This document shows, piece by piece, positions 21,746 to 32,930 of a DNA stretch of 64,000 bases. The position numbers and the translations under genes are program-made. The notes below the pieces were generated by a model that was not told the DNA's origin, ran no database searches, and saw only the letters and a list, made by a program, of their open reading frames with translations. The stretch's first letter is position 1, and each line of letters opens with the position of its first letter. This DNA is from Heterohyrax brucei (taxonomy: Eukaryota > Chordata > Mammalia > Hyracoidea > Procaviidae): contig CM053146.1 of NCBI GenBank assembly GCA_028571685.1, positions 65,505,431-65,569,430 of the forward strand, written 5' to 3'.

Positions 21746-22481
21746 CCAAGACACTTGTGCTGTACTTTGGTCCTGTCTGTCAGTCCATCCCACTGGGGAA
21801 TAAGCTCACTGAGGGCGACTTGCACACAGCTGCAACTCTCCAAAGACAAGCTATTTTAATTCTATTAACTTATGAATCTTAGAAAAACAGTACTGTTTTC
21901 ATAAAATTTTTCAAAAAAATTTCCCTCAAGTTTATACAGCACTTTTATTGTCTGTTTCATTTTCACCCAGAAAGTCTGCAGAACTGGAGAAATATATTTT
22001 CCCTAATAAGGGGCAATACTCCCAAATGTATTTGGGAGTGCTGATCACTTCCAAAGTGCAGGAGAAATAAATAAAAGCCCAATTTACTGACAACTTTAGG
22101 ATAGTCGTGCTCTAAGAGATGAAGCTGAGTAACTGAATTGTGAACTATTTTTCAGTTTCTTCTCTAACCCTCATTTAGTTAGAAACATGTAAATGAAAAG
22201 AAAAATTACATCTATGGGCTTTACCATGTCAACCATCTATGCACTCATAAGCTGCTACACAAGTGACAGAAATCAGAAAAGGTTTTACAGAATGAACTTC
22301 AAAAACCCTCGTATTAAAAAAAAAAAAAGTGAAGAATTGGGAATCCTTTTTTGGTGTCTGTTTTTAAACTCTTAACAGCCAAAGGCAAAAAGATAAGTAA
22401 CAATAGGTAGAAGGAGATAAAAAAAAAGAAAAGGAACTAACAGGAGTGGTTTCCATAAATGAGGTACAAACCACAAAGGAT
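21746..22481. other. single-copy DNA with a perfect palindrome
   Basis: Contains ACTCCCAAAT (22018-22027) and ATTTGGGAGT (22030-22039) separated by GT. No gene or repeat family recognised. Confidence 0.5.
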
Positions 22482-22596
22482 ACCCACTGCCCTCAAGTGG
22501 AACCAGACTCACAGTAACCCGATAGGACAGAGTAAAACTGCCCCACAGAGTTTCCGCAGAGCGCCTGGTGGATCTGAACTGCTGACCATCGGGGTT
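22482..22596 (-). repeat. AfroSINE, antisense, head lost
   Basis: CCCACTGCCCTCAAGTGGAA tail through CTGCCCCACAGAGTTTCCGC to GATCTGAACTGCTGACCATC; the last 40 bases (head complement) are missing. Confidence 0.9.
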
Positions 22597-22675
22597 TTCA
22601 TAAACTAATTAGGAATCCACAATCTATTCACAGACAAATAATTAAGATTTAAAAAAAGTGATCTTCTGATTCTTA

Positions 22676-22872
22676 CTGTTGTTAGGTGCCCTTGAGTTGA
22701 CTCTCATAGTGACCTTAGGTGACCAAGCAGAACTGCTTCACAAGGCTATTTAGCCCGCTATCTTTACAAGAACACAGATCACCAGGTCTTTCTCCCGGAG
22801 AGTTGCTGGGTGGGCTCAGACAAACTCTTCCGTTCACGGCTAGGGACTTAACCGCCACACCACCAGGGTCCC
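22676..22872 (-). repeat. AfroSINE, long type, antisense
   Basis: Starts TACTGTTGTTAGGTGCCCTT, the RTE-like tail complement, then the long-type block (CAAGGCTATTTAGCCC, TCACCAGGTCTTTCTCCC) and the head complement TTAACCGCCACACCACCAGG. Confidence 0.9.
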
Positions 22873-22876
22873 TTCC

Positions 22877-23032
22877 TGTTGTTGTTAGGTGCATCAAGTC
22901 AGTTCCAACTCATAGTGACCCGACAGATCAGCGCAGAACTGCCTCACAGAGTTCCCGAGGAGCACCTGGCAGATATGAATTGCTCACTCTTGGTTAGCAG
23001 CTGTAGAACTTCACCACTACACCAACAGGGTT
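22877..23032 (-). repeat. AfroSINE, short type, antisense
   Basis: Directly abuts the preceding copy, same orientation: CTGTTGTTGTTAGGTGCATC, GCCTCACAGAGTTCCCGAGG, CTTCACCACTACACCAACAG. Confidence 0.92.
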
Positions 23033-23282
23033 TTTGCTTTCTGAGTGGAATATAGTCAACAAGATAACTGTTTCACCTCTTGACCTCTGAAGTTAAATTA
23101 TCACTTCCACTCCCAACATGGGGGCGGGGGGTTGGTAAGTGGGATGATTTAAAAACACTATCTGTTGGTGGGACAGAATTTTTGTCTACGCTGGATGCAC
23201 TCATTTCTTCAGTAACTTTATTAACAAATTCTTTCTACTACTAAGTAAATTCTGTTCAACTGAATGAGACATGAATAAAAAC
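23033..23282. other. single-copy spacer
   Basis: Includes a short G-run at 23122-23133 (GGGGGCGGGGGG); nothing else recognised. Confidence 0.45.
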
Positions 23283-23420
23283 AAAAACTCACTGCCATCA
23301 AGTTGCTTCCATAGCAACCCTACGGGACAGATTAAACTGTCCCATAGGATTGCCAAGGATTGGCTGGTGGGTTCGAACTGCTAACCTTTTGGTTAGTAGC
23401 CACAGGTTTTAACCACTTGT
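23283..23420 (-). repeat. AfroSINE, short type, antisense
   Basis: AAACTCACTGCCATCAAGTT, ACTGTCCCATAGGATTGCCA, TTTTGGTTAGTAGCCACAGG. Confidence 0.92.
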
Positions 23421-23899
23421 CTCTTAAACTTTTCCAAATATCTTTTCCTGCTGCCTTTCAGTTATTTTATATCTTATTATCTCCTTTAAAGGTTGATTAG
23501 AAGGGAAGGAAAACATTTCTTACTCCCTAGCAATGCACTGCATCTGTTTATCTAACCAGTATCTACAGTATGTCTCCTTGAGTCCAACTACTGAGTACTC
23601 TGCCTCAAGACAGATGTCAGGAGGCAGCTGAGAGGCCATGAGTCAGCTGAAGTCAGGGGGACACAGAAACGGACACAGAGGAATCATCACTTGTAACACT
23701 GACTCACAGGACAGTGGTTTTCAACATTGTGGAGACTCACTGAGGTCAAGAAATGAGAGACCAGGAGGTAGTGAGAAGCAGTTGCTGGACTCAGAAACCA
23801 GGTAAACAAAGAGTAACTGATTGGCAAAAGTCTCAGAAGTTCCAGAGGGAAAATTCAAGTCTCCTGCACTTGAATTTGTGCCTCTGACTGAGAACAAAT
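23421..23899. other. single-copy DNA, no gene seen
   Basis: No recognised element. Confidence 0.5.
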
Positions 23900-24105
23900 C
23901 TCCAGTTCGTCTCCAGAACCAGACTCGAACTCATGATGACCTCATGTGCTGCAGAGCAGAACTGAGCCCCACAGTGTTTCCAAGGCTGTGGCCTTTCTGA
24001 AGCAGACCACCAGCCTTTCTTCTGAGGCACCTCTAAAAGGTTTGGAACTGCTCACCTTTCAGTAAATAGTCGAGTACTTAACTGTAAGCTGTACTCAGGG
24101 GACCT
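23900..24105 (-). repeat. AfroSINE, long type, antisense
   Basis: AGACTCGAACTCATGATGAC tail side, CCACAGTGTTTCCAAGGCTG, then the long-type block CCAGCCTTTCTTCTGAGGCA and head side AGTCGAGTACTTAACTG. Confidence 0.85.
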
Positions 24106-24329
24106 TTTATATTCTTCTAATCCTGAGGCCTGGTAAGGCAGCTTCCTGAGATCTCTTAAGGTCTGGTCTCAAAATTGAGACTCTTATTTCTTTATATATT
24201 CTTAAAACCATTCCACCTCCATTACTTAATGGAAACAGAAAAGGATCTCTATTTACTGCAATCAAAAGCATCTCACTAAAATAAATGCTAACAAAGTCAT
24301 GTAAGAAACTGTGAAACAACAACAACAAA
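24106..24329. other. single-copy spacer
   Basis: Nothing recognised; an AAC-rich run at 24317-24332 adjoins the next SINE tail. Confidence 0.45.
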
Positions 24330-24533
24330 AAAACCACTGCCATCAAGTCGTTGTAATGTAGAGTCATAACTGTACAACTCATAGCTCCTACAGGACAAAG
24401 CTGAACTGCTCCACACGATTTTCAAGGCTGTAAATCTTTATAGGAGCAGACCGCGACAGCTTTCTTCATGGAGCAGCTGGTAGACTTGAACCGCTGACCT
24501 CTTGGTTTAACAGTGGAGTGCTGTAACTACTGC
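24330..24533 (-). repeat. AfroSINE, long type, antisense, duplicated tail
   Basis: AACCACTGCCATCAAGTCGT is followed by a second tail-like AGAGTCATAACTGTACAACT, then CAAGGCTGTAAATCTTTATA and GGAGCAGCTGGTAGACTTGA. Confidence 0.87.
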
Positions 24534-26090
24534 GTACTCTTAGCAAACAGCAAGACATTTCAAGAGAGTATATAGTTTGATGTCTTAAGCCGAGTTATTA
24601 AAAAAAATTTTTTTGGACACCAGGCAACACTTTAACTGGAATGGTAAGAAGACCAAAGTGGTGCTTGCCAACTGCGGAGGTGCAAATATTGTAAATTTTT
24701 TAATAAATTATTTCCATTTCCTCCAAATCATTTATTATTAAAAAATACATAATATTTGTCCCTACATAACTGGCAGGCATCACTTTCATCCTTTTTTACC
24801 ATCACAGTCAAAGTGTTGCCTGGTATCCACAAAATAAAACTGTCATGGACAATTTGAGCTGTCTTAAATTCTTTAAAAGGAATCAAATACGACCTTCCTC
24901 TCTCCCTCACAAAAACATACCACATACAAATTAGACTATCCTGCATCAAATTTAAAATGTTTTTGAAGTTTATGTATTTCAGTGTCACCAAAACAAACTA
25001 CCATTTGATATCTATGATTTAATATTATTTGTTGCAAGTTACTAAAAATGTATATGTGATCTATCGTTCAAGCATGTCTTGAGCATTCTGTTTGGGTTTT
25101 GACTGTATATGTTTCAATCATGTATCCCCTTTTTAGTTATTAGAAGTCAACAGATTATTTTATAAGATTGTGTTATATTTTAGGAATGGGTACTTCCTGT
25201 CCAGATCTGTGTTGCCAGCTTGTTCTCATGACTTCTGAACAACCTAGGGTCACAGTGACCGCTCTGTAGTTAGTATCTCACTGCTGGAGGAAGGGGAGCA
25301 TGTCAAGAGGACAAGAATGCAAGAGGACATTATAAACAAAGGTCTTCAAGGCAACTTAGTGGTTTGATCAAGGAATGAGAAACAACAAACAATAGCCTAG
25401 TGCCTTCTTTGTTACCAAAGTAGAGCTGGAAATGGTTTTGAGTCCTACAAATTGAGAGGGCTGGGATTTTTCTTACATATGTTTGTTTGCCAATTCTGGC
25501 TTAATGTGTTAGACTTTATCTCTTTCTCAACTCGATAGGCTAGGACTGAAGTCAACAAACTATGCATTTAGTACCTGGACAACAAAAGTGTGATCCATAA
25601 AGAAAAGAACCAATTCAGTGAAAACTGTTCTATTTACAGCATGATTTGATGGAAGTTTAGCAAAGTCCAAGCTGTATTAATACACTATTTTATTTCTTCA
25701 ACATAAATAAGTATAATATCTAGGAGTGTATAAATCAGTAATACCTAACTAAAAGACATTTTGGAAAATAGATAAAAATACTTAAAATTGTGACTCCCCA
25801 TATGTGTACCAAATCAACTAGCTTTATAATATACGAACATAAATTCCATTTACATTAGGCTTATGGCAATAAAATAAATTTTTAATGAGTCAATTCATTA
25901 GTAATTAATTAGTTAATTTCTAATCCATAAAAATGAATTAGAAATCAATTTTTTTTCCAGAAAATCAAGAATTATCCAACAATTTAAAATTCTGTAAAAC
26001 AGAATCCTATATAAACATATATATGTATGTACTTTTATATCTGTGTTATACCTGTTGTATATCTGTGTTAGTGTATAAATATACAGACAG
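24534..26090. other. 1.5 kb AT-rich single-copy block
   Basis: No recent repeats. TAAT-rich stretch at 25866-25960 with the inverted pair ATTTCTAAT (25916-25924) and ATTAGAAAT (25937-25945). Near 26037 and 26059 the string TATATCTGTGTTA is repeated. No coding feature. Confidence 0.5.
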
Positions 26091-26652
26091 TGTCTTAGTT
26101 ATCTAGTGCTGCTGTAACAGAAATATCATACTTGAATGGCTTTAACAAAGTGAAAATTGTTCTCTCACAGTCTAGGAATCAACCCAATGACAACAGGTCA
26201 CAGTCTAAGAAGCCAGAAGTCCAAATTCAGTTTGCCAGCTCTAGGGGAAGGCTTTCTCTCTCCACTGGTTCTGGAAGAAGGTCCCTATCATCAATTGGCC
26301 CCTGGACTAGCAGCTTCTCAGAGTGAGAACCTCAGCTCCAAAGAACACACTCTGCTTCTGGTGCTGTTTTCTTGGTGGTATGAGGCCTGTCTGTGTCTCT
26401 GCTCAACTTTCTCTTTTATGCCACAAAAGAGATTGAGTTAAAACACAACCTAATCTCATGCACTGAAGCCTGTCTCATTAACATAACTATTTCTAATCCC
26501 ACCTCATTAACACCATAGAGGTGGGATTTACAACACATTGGAAAATCTTATCAGATGACACATCGGTGAGTAATCACACAATACCAGGAACCATGGCCTA
26601 GCCAAATTGACACATAGTCTGGGGAGACACAATTTAATCCATAACAGCTAGA
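26091..26652 (-). mobile_element. MaLR-like solitary LTR, antisense, full length
   Basis: About 560 bases. In sense it would begin TGTTATGGATTAAATTGTGT and end ...CTAGATAACTAAGACA, giving the TG...CA ends of an LTR, with an AATAAA-like 3' half. Best complete copy of the family that also occurs at 11.4, 35.5, 46.8, 47.3 and 60.9 kb. No internal proviral genes are attached. Confidence 0.75.
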
Positions 26653-26724
26653 TAAATATAGATGCAAATATAATGTTGCTGTTAGCTTTCATCAAATTGG
26701 CCTCCAAAATGTGCCAACATCATG

Positions 26725-27012
26725 TACAATTTAATGCTGTCTGACCCTGTAAAATCCACATGGTAAGTTGTGGATCAGATTTTTGTGATCCATAAAGTTT
26801 TCACTGGCTGATTTCTAGAAGCAGACAGCCATGTCTTTCTTCCCGGCCCATATTAATTATTTTGGAAGCACCAGTGAAACCTATTCTGCATCATGGCAAT
26901 AAGCAAGCCTACACTGGCCAAAAAAACAGGCTGCACGCAAGGTGCACTGGCCTGGAATTGAACTCTTCTCACTTCCATGAAAAGTCAGAATTCTACTGCT
27001 GAATCACCAGTA
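26725..27012 (-). repeat. tRNA-Gly-derived SINE-like element, antisense
   Basis: Read in reverse from 27010, the head CTGGTGATTCAGCAGTAGAA then TTCTGAC...TTCATGG...GAGTTCAATTCCAGGCCAGT tracks tRNA-Gly (A-box TGGTTCAGTGGTAGAATTCT, B-box GGTTCGATTCC) with decay. The body (26725-26940) shares TTTTCACTGGCTGATTTCTA, TCTTTCTTCC and TGAAACCT blocks with the 5' region of the antisense RTE at 62.6-62.8 kb. Not an AfroSINE. I do not know its published family name. Confidence 0.65.
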
Positions 27013-27027
27013 TGATATAAAAACCCC

Positions 27028-27186
27028 CCAAACCAAACCCATTGCCATTGAGATGACTGTGACTCAGAGTGACCTTACAGGACACAGCAGAACTGCCCCA
27101 TAAAGTTTCTAAGGAACATCTGATGGATTCAAACTGCTGAGCTTTTGGTTCGCAGCTGTGGCTCTTAACCACTATGCCACCAGGAT
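27028..27186 (-). repeat. AfroSINE, short type, antisense
   Basis: ACCAAACCCATTGCCATTGA tail, GCCCCATAAAGTTTCTAAGG body, CTCTTAACCACTATGCCACC head; it lies 16 bases after the tRNA-Gly-type element. Confidence 0.93.
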
Positions 27187-28677
27187 ATCTGATATAGATT
27201 TCACATATACATAATTCTACAAAATAATTATCTATTTAAAATATTAAAGAAAAAATTCTTGAAAATTAAGATGGTTATCTTTGAATAAGCAATGTTCTTA
27301 GAATATTAAATCTTCATTTAAGAAACACCGACATTGATTAGTGGTTTCTATTGTGTACTATTTACATCACCTCAGCAGGGTTTCTATGTCCAGTTTCATA
27401 ATCACATAGCACATTTACCTTAAAAGTTTATGTTCCAGACAAGTTTGCATGTTAAGTTGAACTTCATTCTCTTCAGGAAGTGACTTTTACTCAAGATTAA
27501 ATACAGCTGTTAGCACAGACCACTGTTCCAAAAACATTTCTATGAGAGCTGGAAGAAAACATCACTTTAAGAATTGCAAATTCACTTTCATTATTCCAAA
27601 TCTGTGCAACTCAAGTGGGAGGGGAATTTTCGGTCTCTGTTAATTAAATTGAGTTTTCATAAATATTCAAGAAAAACATTCAAGATAATAAAAAAGACTT
27701 TTCATTTACTCTTGTGGCACAGGCATTTTAATAGCCCCATCACTTGTTTGTAACAAATTTAGTGTCATGGTTTTTGTTTCAAAAAATCAAAGTTATACTT
27801 CTTTTTTTTTTTTTTAATTTCACTCTCTAATACAACCTGGTTTGCTGTCTTTATATTCACAGAAATATATCCTGGCCAAAAAGCAGGGCCTCAACAGAGG
27901 AAATGCTGCCAGCAAAAAACACCGGATGTAATCGAGACCACAAGAGACACACACTCAGTTATAAATGTCGAACGAAAAAGGGGTATTGGAAAGCAACAGA
28001 ATCTAACTTTTTATTGAATGGTTTAGCTGTTTTCATGAAATCTTACTACTTCAAGTCACTGCCAAACAAAAACAAAATCTCTGGGAATTATTTTTGACAA
28101 TCAGAGGTTACGCTTTCTGGATATTAAAACAAAAACCAAAACGTCTACGGGTTCTTGCCACCCCTGATCATTTTCCTATCATGAGGGCTGGAGGAGAAAG
28201 GGATGAAGGTGTCTGCCTACCAAACAATCCAAGTGACTTGGCCCATCTTCACCAAATAGAAAGGAAAACAGCCTTTGGTAAAAGCATCTTTTCTGATGCA
28301 GCATACAGAAAATGTCCCTTTCTGAAGAGACAAATAAATTTGTAAGTAACACAGGTAAGACAGTAGGTAAATCAGCATTATTAACTCACTTTGATAATGG
28401 GGTAGATAAGAAAACTTAATTGATGAAGTTTTTAACAGCTGTGTTTTTATTCCCACCCCTTGATGCCGCGCTTCCTCTTATAACCAGGGTGATGGTGAAT
28501 ATAGCTTCCCAATGGCTATGACAACTCACATTTTAGCATTCTTTTTTTCCTTTTAAGAGAAAAGCATAAGGCTTTTGCTTTTTTTTCCTCTTTTTTTTTT
28601 TTAAGCTGTTCTAAGCACTTTCCAAGCCTCTCACTAGCTGCACATTGCTCTCTTCCTAAGATTTTTGCTTGGTTAAG
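27187..28677. other. 1.5 kb single-copy block
   Basis: T-runs at 27801-27818 and 28590-28602. No repeat family, exon or conserved ORF recognised; short frames at 27903-28345 lack domains. Confidence 0.5.
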
Positions 28678-28810
28678 AGTTTAGCTGCTACCTTAAAAAA
28701 CAGTCAGCTGTTAGAATCCACCAGGTGCTCCCTGGAAACCCTATGGAACAGCTCTACTCTGCCCTACAGGGTCGCTGAGTCGGAATTGACTCAACGGCGA
28801 TGGGTTTTCC
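28678..28810 (+). repeat. AfroSINE, sense, 5'-truncated
   Basis: GAGTTTAGCTGCTACC, TCCACCAGGTGCTCCCTGGA, TACAGGGTCGCTGAGTCGGA, TTGACTCAACGGCGATGGG. The tail with intact CpGs is unusually well preserved. Confidence 0.92.
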
Positions 28811-29650
28811 TATTGCTCAAAAAATAGTAATAATTCTACAGGCAAACCGAAAATTCCCTTTACATTTTAGCCAGTGTCCAAGGTGTCTGCACTATCCAAG
28901 TATAATAATTTTCCTTTAGCCCTTGACTAAAAGGAGCAGTGCCCAGTTTTAGTACTGTAAAAGTTAGCAGGAATCTCCTTTAATTTTTAATTTTTATTTT
29001 TTTCATACACTATGCTCTCTGTTGCTTACGAAAGCAAACCTCTTTCATAATAGGTGACAGAGCCTAGATAACTCACATGGGAGAAAGTGGCTGTCACAGT
29101 AACAGGCGTTTGTGAAACTGGGTCTTGTTTGTCAGACATAAGTCAGCCATCTTCCTGTCACCAGCACTCTTGGCTGAAAACATAAAAGAAAACCTTTTGC
29201 CACTAGAGGGAGTTCAAAATTCCCACAGTAAACATGGGGAGTGACTCGAACCTTCTTAAAGTAAAAACAAAAAAGTGTTATGACTGTAGTACATGCTATT
29301 TTTTTTAATAACTAGACAATAAGACAAAAGCCAGAATTGAGTTTTTAGGAGGTGCATTTACCCCTCTCATTAGAATAACTACTGATAATATGTTTAACGG
29401 TTAGTATACACAGCACATTTATATTAAAAACAACTTAAAAGTTTTAAACTCTGGAAGCAGCAGTGTATCTCAGGAGTTTGGGTCTAATTGATTATTTGGG
29501 AATCCAAATCATTGTAAAGCTTTGTTTAAAGATAACTGTGAGAAAATGTTTCAGAGACGGTTGCCACACTGCCTCTCATTGCGCTACTGCTTTCCCAGTC
29601 TAACTGCCCTCCTCCATTAAGAGATGGGTCCTCTCCTACCTCTCCTTGAA
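28811..29650. other. single-copy DNA, no gene seen
   Basis: Nothing recognised. Confidence 0.5.
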
Positions 29651-29848
29651 TGCGGAATGAAGTCCCTCGGTGGTGCAAACAGTTAATGTGCTCTGCTACT
29701 AAAAGGTCAGAGATTCCAACTCCACCTAGAGGCACCCGATGGGACAGTGATGCCTGCTCACCTACTTCTGAAAAATCAGCCACTGAAAGCCCTATGTAGC
29801 ACAGTTCTACTCTGACCACAACAGGTCACCATGAGTCAGAACCAAGTG
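29651..29848 (+). repeat. AfroSINE, AGTCCCTCGGTGGTGCAAAC subtype, sense
   Basis: Complete: head, AACTCCACCTAGAGGCACCC, GAAAAATCAGCCACTGAAAG, TAGCACAGTTCTACTCTGAC, CACCATGAGTCAGAACC. Confidence 0.92.
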
Positions 29849-29934
29849 GAGGGAAACCTGGGAGTGCTGGATGGCTTTGTGACCGAACCAGATTAGAACA
29901 CAGAAGCATCACTGCCTAGGTGTTAAGATGTTTT

Positions 29935-30272
29935 CATCCAACTGCCATGTAAAGAAGTCTGGGTTGTTGTGCCATTCAGTTAGAGAGCCACAGGACAGGC
30001 CCTGGAGGGCATGAGAAAGCACAGACAGGAGAGCTGACACACTCCAGGCAGCAGCCAGGCAACAGTGAGGCATGTGAGTGACGCCCTCTTGGACATCCCA
30101 TCCCCAGCGAAGTTCCCCACATACCTAGAGCTGCATGGGTTACCCACCCAAAGACAGGTGGGAAAGAAACATCCTCCAGGTGATCCCATACCCCATGGAA
30201 TTGTGTGACACAATAAATCATCGTTTTAAGTTTGAGGTGGTCTATTACTCAGAATAGAGATAAGAAACAAAA
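29935..30272 (+). mobile_element. MaLR-type LTR 3' part, sense
   Basis: Ends with the recognisable tail GTGACACAATAAATCATCG then TTTTAAGTTTGAGGTGGTCT and ATTACTCAGAATAGAGATAA, as in MLT1-like solitary LTRs (AATAAA followed by GTTTTAAG...). The upstream 250 bases are diverged. Confidence 0.55.
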
Positions 30273-30828
30273 CTCCTAAGTTTATTTCTAAGGTGCTTTT
30301 ATTGTTTTTTAAAAAACCCTTTCACATCCACTATTTCCTACGGTCATACCATGCAGTTAAAGATACACAGTTCAGAGGTTAACATGTCAAAGATCATAGA
30401 GTACTTAAAAGCAAATACGAAGTTTACACCTAAGAAAGACAAGTTTCTCCCATATATTTATCTCCATTTTGTGTCTCGTTCAGTAGTGATTATCAAATAA
30501 TCAAGTACTGATTAACAACAATGTTTTCAACTGTTACTTGTTATGAAAACTGGTTAATCAAAAAGCTACATATATTTTTACTCTTCTTAAGAGTTCAAAA
30601 TATACAAAAATAACCTTTTTGGACCTGTGCCTCCTTACTAATTCACACCTCTAGTTTTGTGTTAATATTTAAGAAGTGTCAGTCATTTAAAAATTCTGTG
30701 CACAAAGCAATGGTATCATCAAGCAGTACTATAAATTATGTTTTTTAAATAGTTAAAAATCTCCTTTAAAAATTCTTGCCTTGCTTTTTCTTATATTTAC
30801 CAATTTTACAACTCTCCTATCTTTTCTG
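30273..30828. other. single-copy DNA, no gene seen
   Basis: AT-rich; nothing recognised. Confidence 0.5.
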
Positions 30829-30998
30829 GAAACCCAGGTGGCATAGTTGTTAAATGCTATAGCTGCTAATCAAGAGGTGTGAAGTTCAAATCCACCAGGC
30901 ACTCCTTGGAAATTCAATGGGGCAGTTATAGTGTCTCCTACAGGGTCACTATGAGTCAGCATCAACCCGACAGTAATGAGTTCACTTTGGTTTTTTGG
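30829..30998 (+). repeat. AfroSINE, short type, sense
   Basis: GAAACCCAGGTGGCATAGTT head, ATCCACCAGGCACTCCTTGG, CTACAGGGTCACTATGAGTC and the long tail CACTTTGGTTTTTTGG. Confidence 0.94.
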
Positions 30999-31056
30999 TC
31001 TCCTATCTTTTTAAATTTCAACAACAAAAACACGGGTCTTCTAGCACCAGGTTCAA

Positions 31057-31212
31057 GGAGCCCTGGTGGTGCAGTAGTCAAGCACTCAGCTGCTAACCAG
31101 TCGGTCTACAGTTCAAACACAGCAGTCACTCCATGGAAGAAAGCTGTGGCAGGCTACTGTGCCCTAGAGTCACTATGAGTAGGAGAACCTACTCAAAGGC
31201 AGTGGGTTCGGA
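31057..31212 (+). repeat. AfroSINE, long type, sense, internal deletion
   Basis: GGAGCCCTGGTGGTGCAGTA head and CCATGGAAGAAAGCTGTGGC long-type block, then jumps from CTACTGTGCCC into AGAGTCACTATGAGTAGG, losing about 45 bases. Confidence 0.92.
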
Positions 31213-31624
31213 GCACCGTATCCTCTGTATTTCAGCCCTCTCCCCAACTTTCTCTTCCTCCTGAGGTTATCAGTGAGACTTCCATATAACTGACAGGAAT
31301 ATAAGCTCTAACCAGAGAAGCTGGGTTTTCCCCATTGACAGTTTCACGTTTTGGGGGGACTTGTGGATGTGTGTGTCACGGCAGACAATTTAGAATTCAG
31401 TAGTAGCCTGATGTTCACGTAAGCAAGAGTCCAAAATAAATAGGGAAAAAGATGATTGGTTCAAATAAGGTTTCCTGAATGGAATGACTCAGTGGTCCAA
31501 GTCCAAAGGAAAATAAAAGTCAAATTTTGAAAGGCCTGGATCTAGACTCATAGGTCGTCAATATGCTAGTCAATGTCTTTTCACAGCAGGCATTTCTCCA
31601 TCTTTCAGCAGATAAACTCTACTG
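31213..31624. other. single-copy DNA, no gene seen
   Basis: Nothing recognised. Confidence 0.5.
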
Positions 31625-31805
31625 TCTTCTTAGCTGCTATGAAATAGACCACAACTCTCAGCAACCCTATGTGTGACAGCACACAACTGTTCCATGGGGT
31701 ATTCATGGCTGTAGTCTCTAAGGAAGTAATCACCAGGCCTCTTCTTCATGGCCCCACTGGATGGTGTGAACCATCAGGCTTCATGATAGTAGCTAAGATC
31801 CCCTT
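31625..31805 (-). repeat. AfroSINE, long type, antisense, diverged
   Basis: AACTCTCAGCAACCCTATGT, CTGTTCCATGGGGTATTCAT, CACCAGGCCTCTTCTTCATG; the head side is poorly kept. Confidence 0.75.
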
Positions 31806-32019
31806 GGGTCACCCACACTTCTTACATAGGTTCTAATTATCTTCATAAAATGTGGCCCTTCCCCAATACTCACAGTGCAAATGAGAACAAGGAGTAGAGG
31901 TATAAATTATACAAGTTGGAAACCAGAAATTCATTGGGAGGCTATTAGCATTAATTAAACAGAGGCAGACTAAAAAGATCTACTTTCTGCATCTTTCAGT
32001 GGCTACTTCCTGATCTCAT

Positions 32020-32530
32020 ACTAAAGAACCAAATCCTTCCATGAGTTCACAAATCACCACAAAATCTGACTTCTATCCAGTTCTCCAGCACCATCTTCAC
32101 ACCACTCTCTTCCTTACCCACTACGCTCCAGGTATTCTGGTCTACCAGGTCCTCAGTCTCCCCACTCTAGCAATATGCTTCATACACATTGTTTTCTCTG
32201 CATGGCATGCTCTTCCTCTACGTCTCTGCCTTATAATGCCTACTTTTCCTTCACACCTCATTGGAACCCACTTCTACCAGGAAATCTTCCTTCTCATCCC
32301 CTCAGAGGAGGCTAGGTCCTCCTATTACATAGCCTACTATCTAATATCTAACTCTTTTTCTGGACTCATCAAGCTGAAATAGAAATTATTATCTAATATC
32401 CACCTTTGTCATTTTCCTTTCAAAGCTTCTTGAGGGAAGCGGTTCTATCTGCTTTGATAGTCGCTTTATCTACAGTGCCTTATACAGTATACGGCACATG
32501 AGCACCGATACTTAGCAAATACGCATTTCT
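32020..32530 (+). mobile_element. L2 LINE 3' end, sense
   Basis: GGCATGCTCTTCCTCTACGT, CACTTCTACCAGGAAATCTT, TTTCAAAGCTTCTTGAGGGA, TACAGTGCCTTATACAG and GCACATGAGCACCGATACTT follow the L2 3' end in order. Ancient, no intact ORF. Confidence 0.8.
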
Positions 32531-32534
32531 TATG

Positions 32535-32702
32535 TTTCAGCGGTAGCACGGTCGTTAAGTGCTACATCTGATAACCAAAAAATCAGCAGTCCGAATCCAC
32601 TAGGTGCTCCGTGGAAACTCTACAGGGCAGTTCTACTCTGTCTTACAGGATTGCTTTGAGTTGGAATCAACTTTACAGCAGTGGGTTTCATTTTTGGTTT
32701 TA
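32535..32702 (+). repeat. AfroSINE, short type, sense
   Basis: TTCAGCGGTAGCACGGTCGT, CCACTAGGTGCTCCGTGGAA, AGTTCTACTCTGTCTTACAG, tail AGCAGTGGGTTTCATTTTTG. Inserted at the very 3' end of the L2. Confidence 0.93.
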
Positions 32703-32837
32703 TATTTACATCACTTAAATGTACTTACTTGTTTGTTTATATTTTTGGCAATTCTGAAAATACAGAGAGGGATATGACAGTTTTAACAAAAAAAAACACA
32801 TGTACAAATTGATCAAATTACAAGGCCAAATCCAATC

Positions 32838-32930
32838 AGTAAACCCACTGCCATCAAGTCAGTCCTGACTCTGAGTGATTCCACAGGGCAGAGCAGAATT
32901 GCCCTGTAGAGTTTCCAAGGAGTAACATGA
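32838..32930 (-). repeat. AfroSINE, antisense, tail half
   Basis: TAAACCCACTGCCATCAAGT through GTAGAGTTTCCAAGGAGTAA; the head half is absent. Confidence 0.9.

Noticed and set aside
26941..27010. Possible tRNA-Gly gene (antisense)
   Set aside because: The stem pairings and B-box are degraded, and it is joined to a SINE body with no terminator, so it is a SINE head and not a functional tRNA gene.
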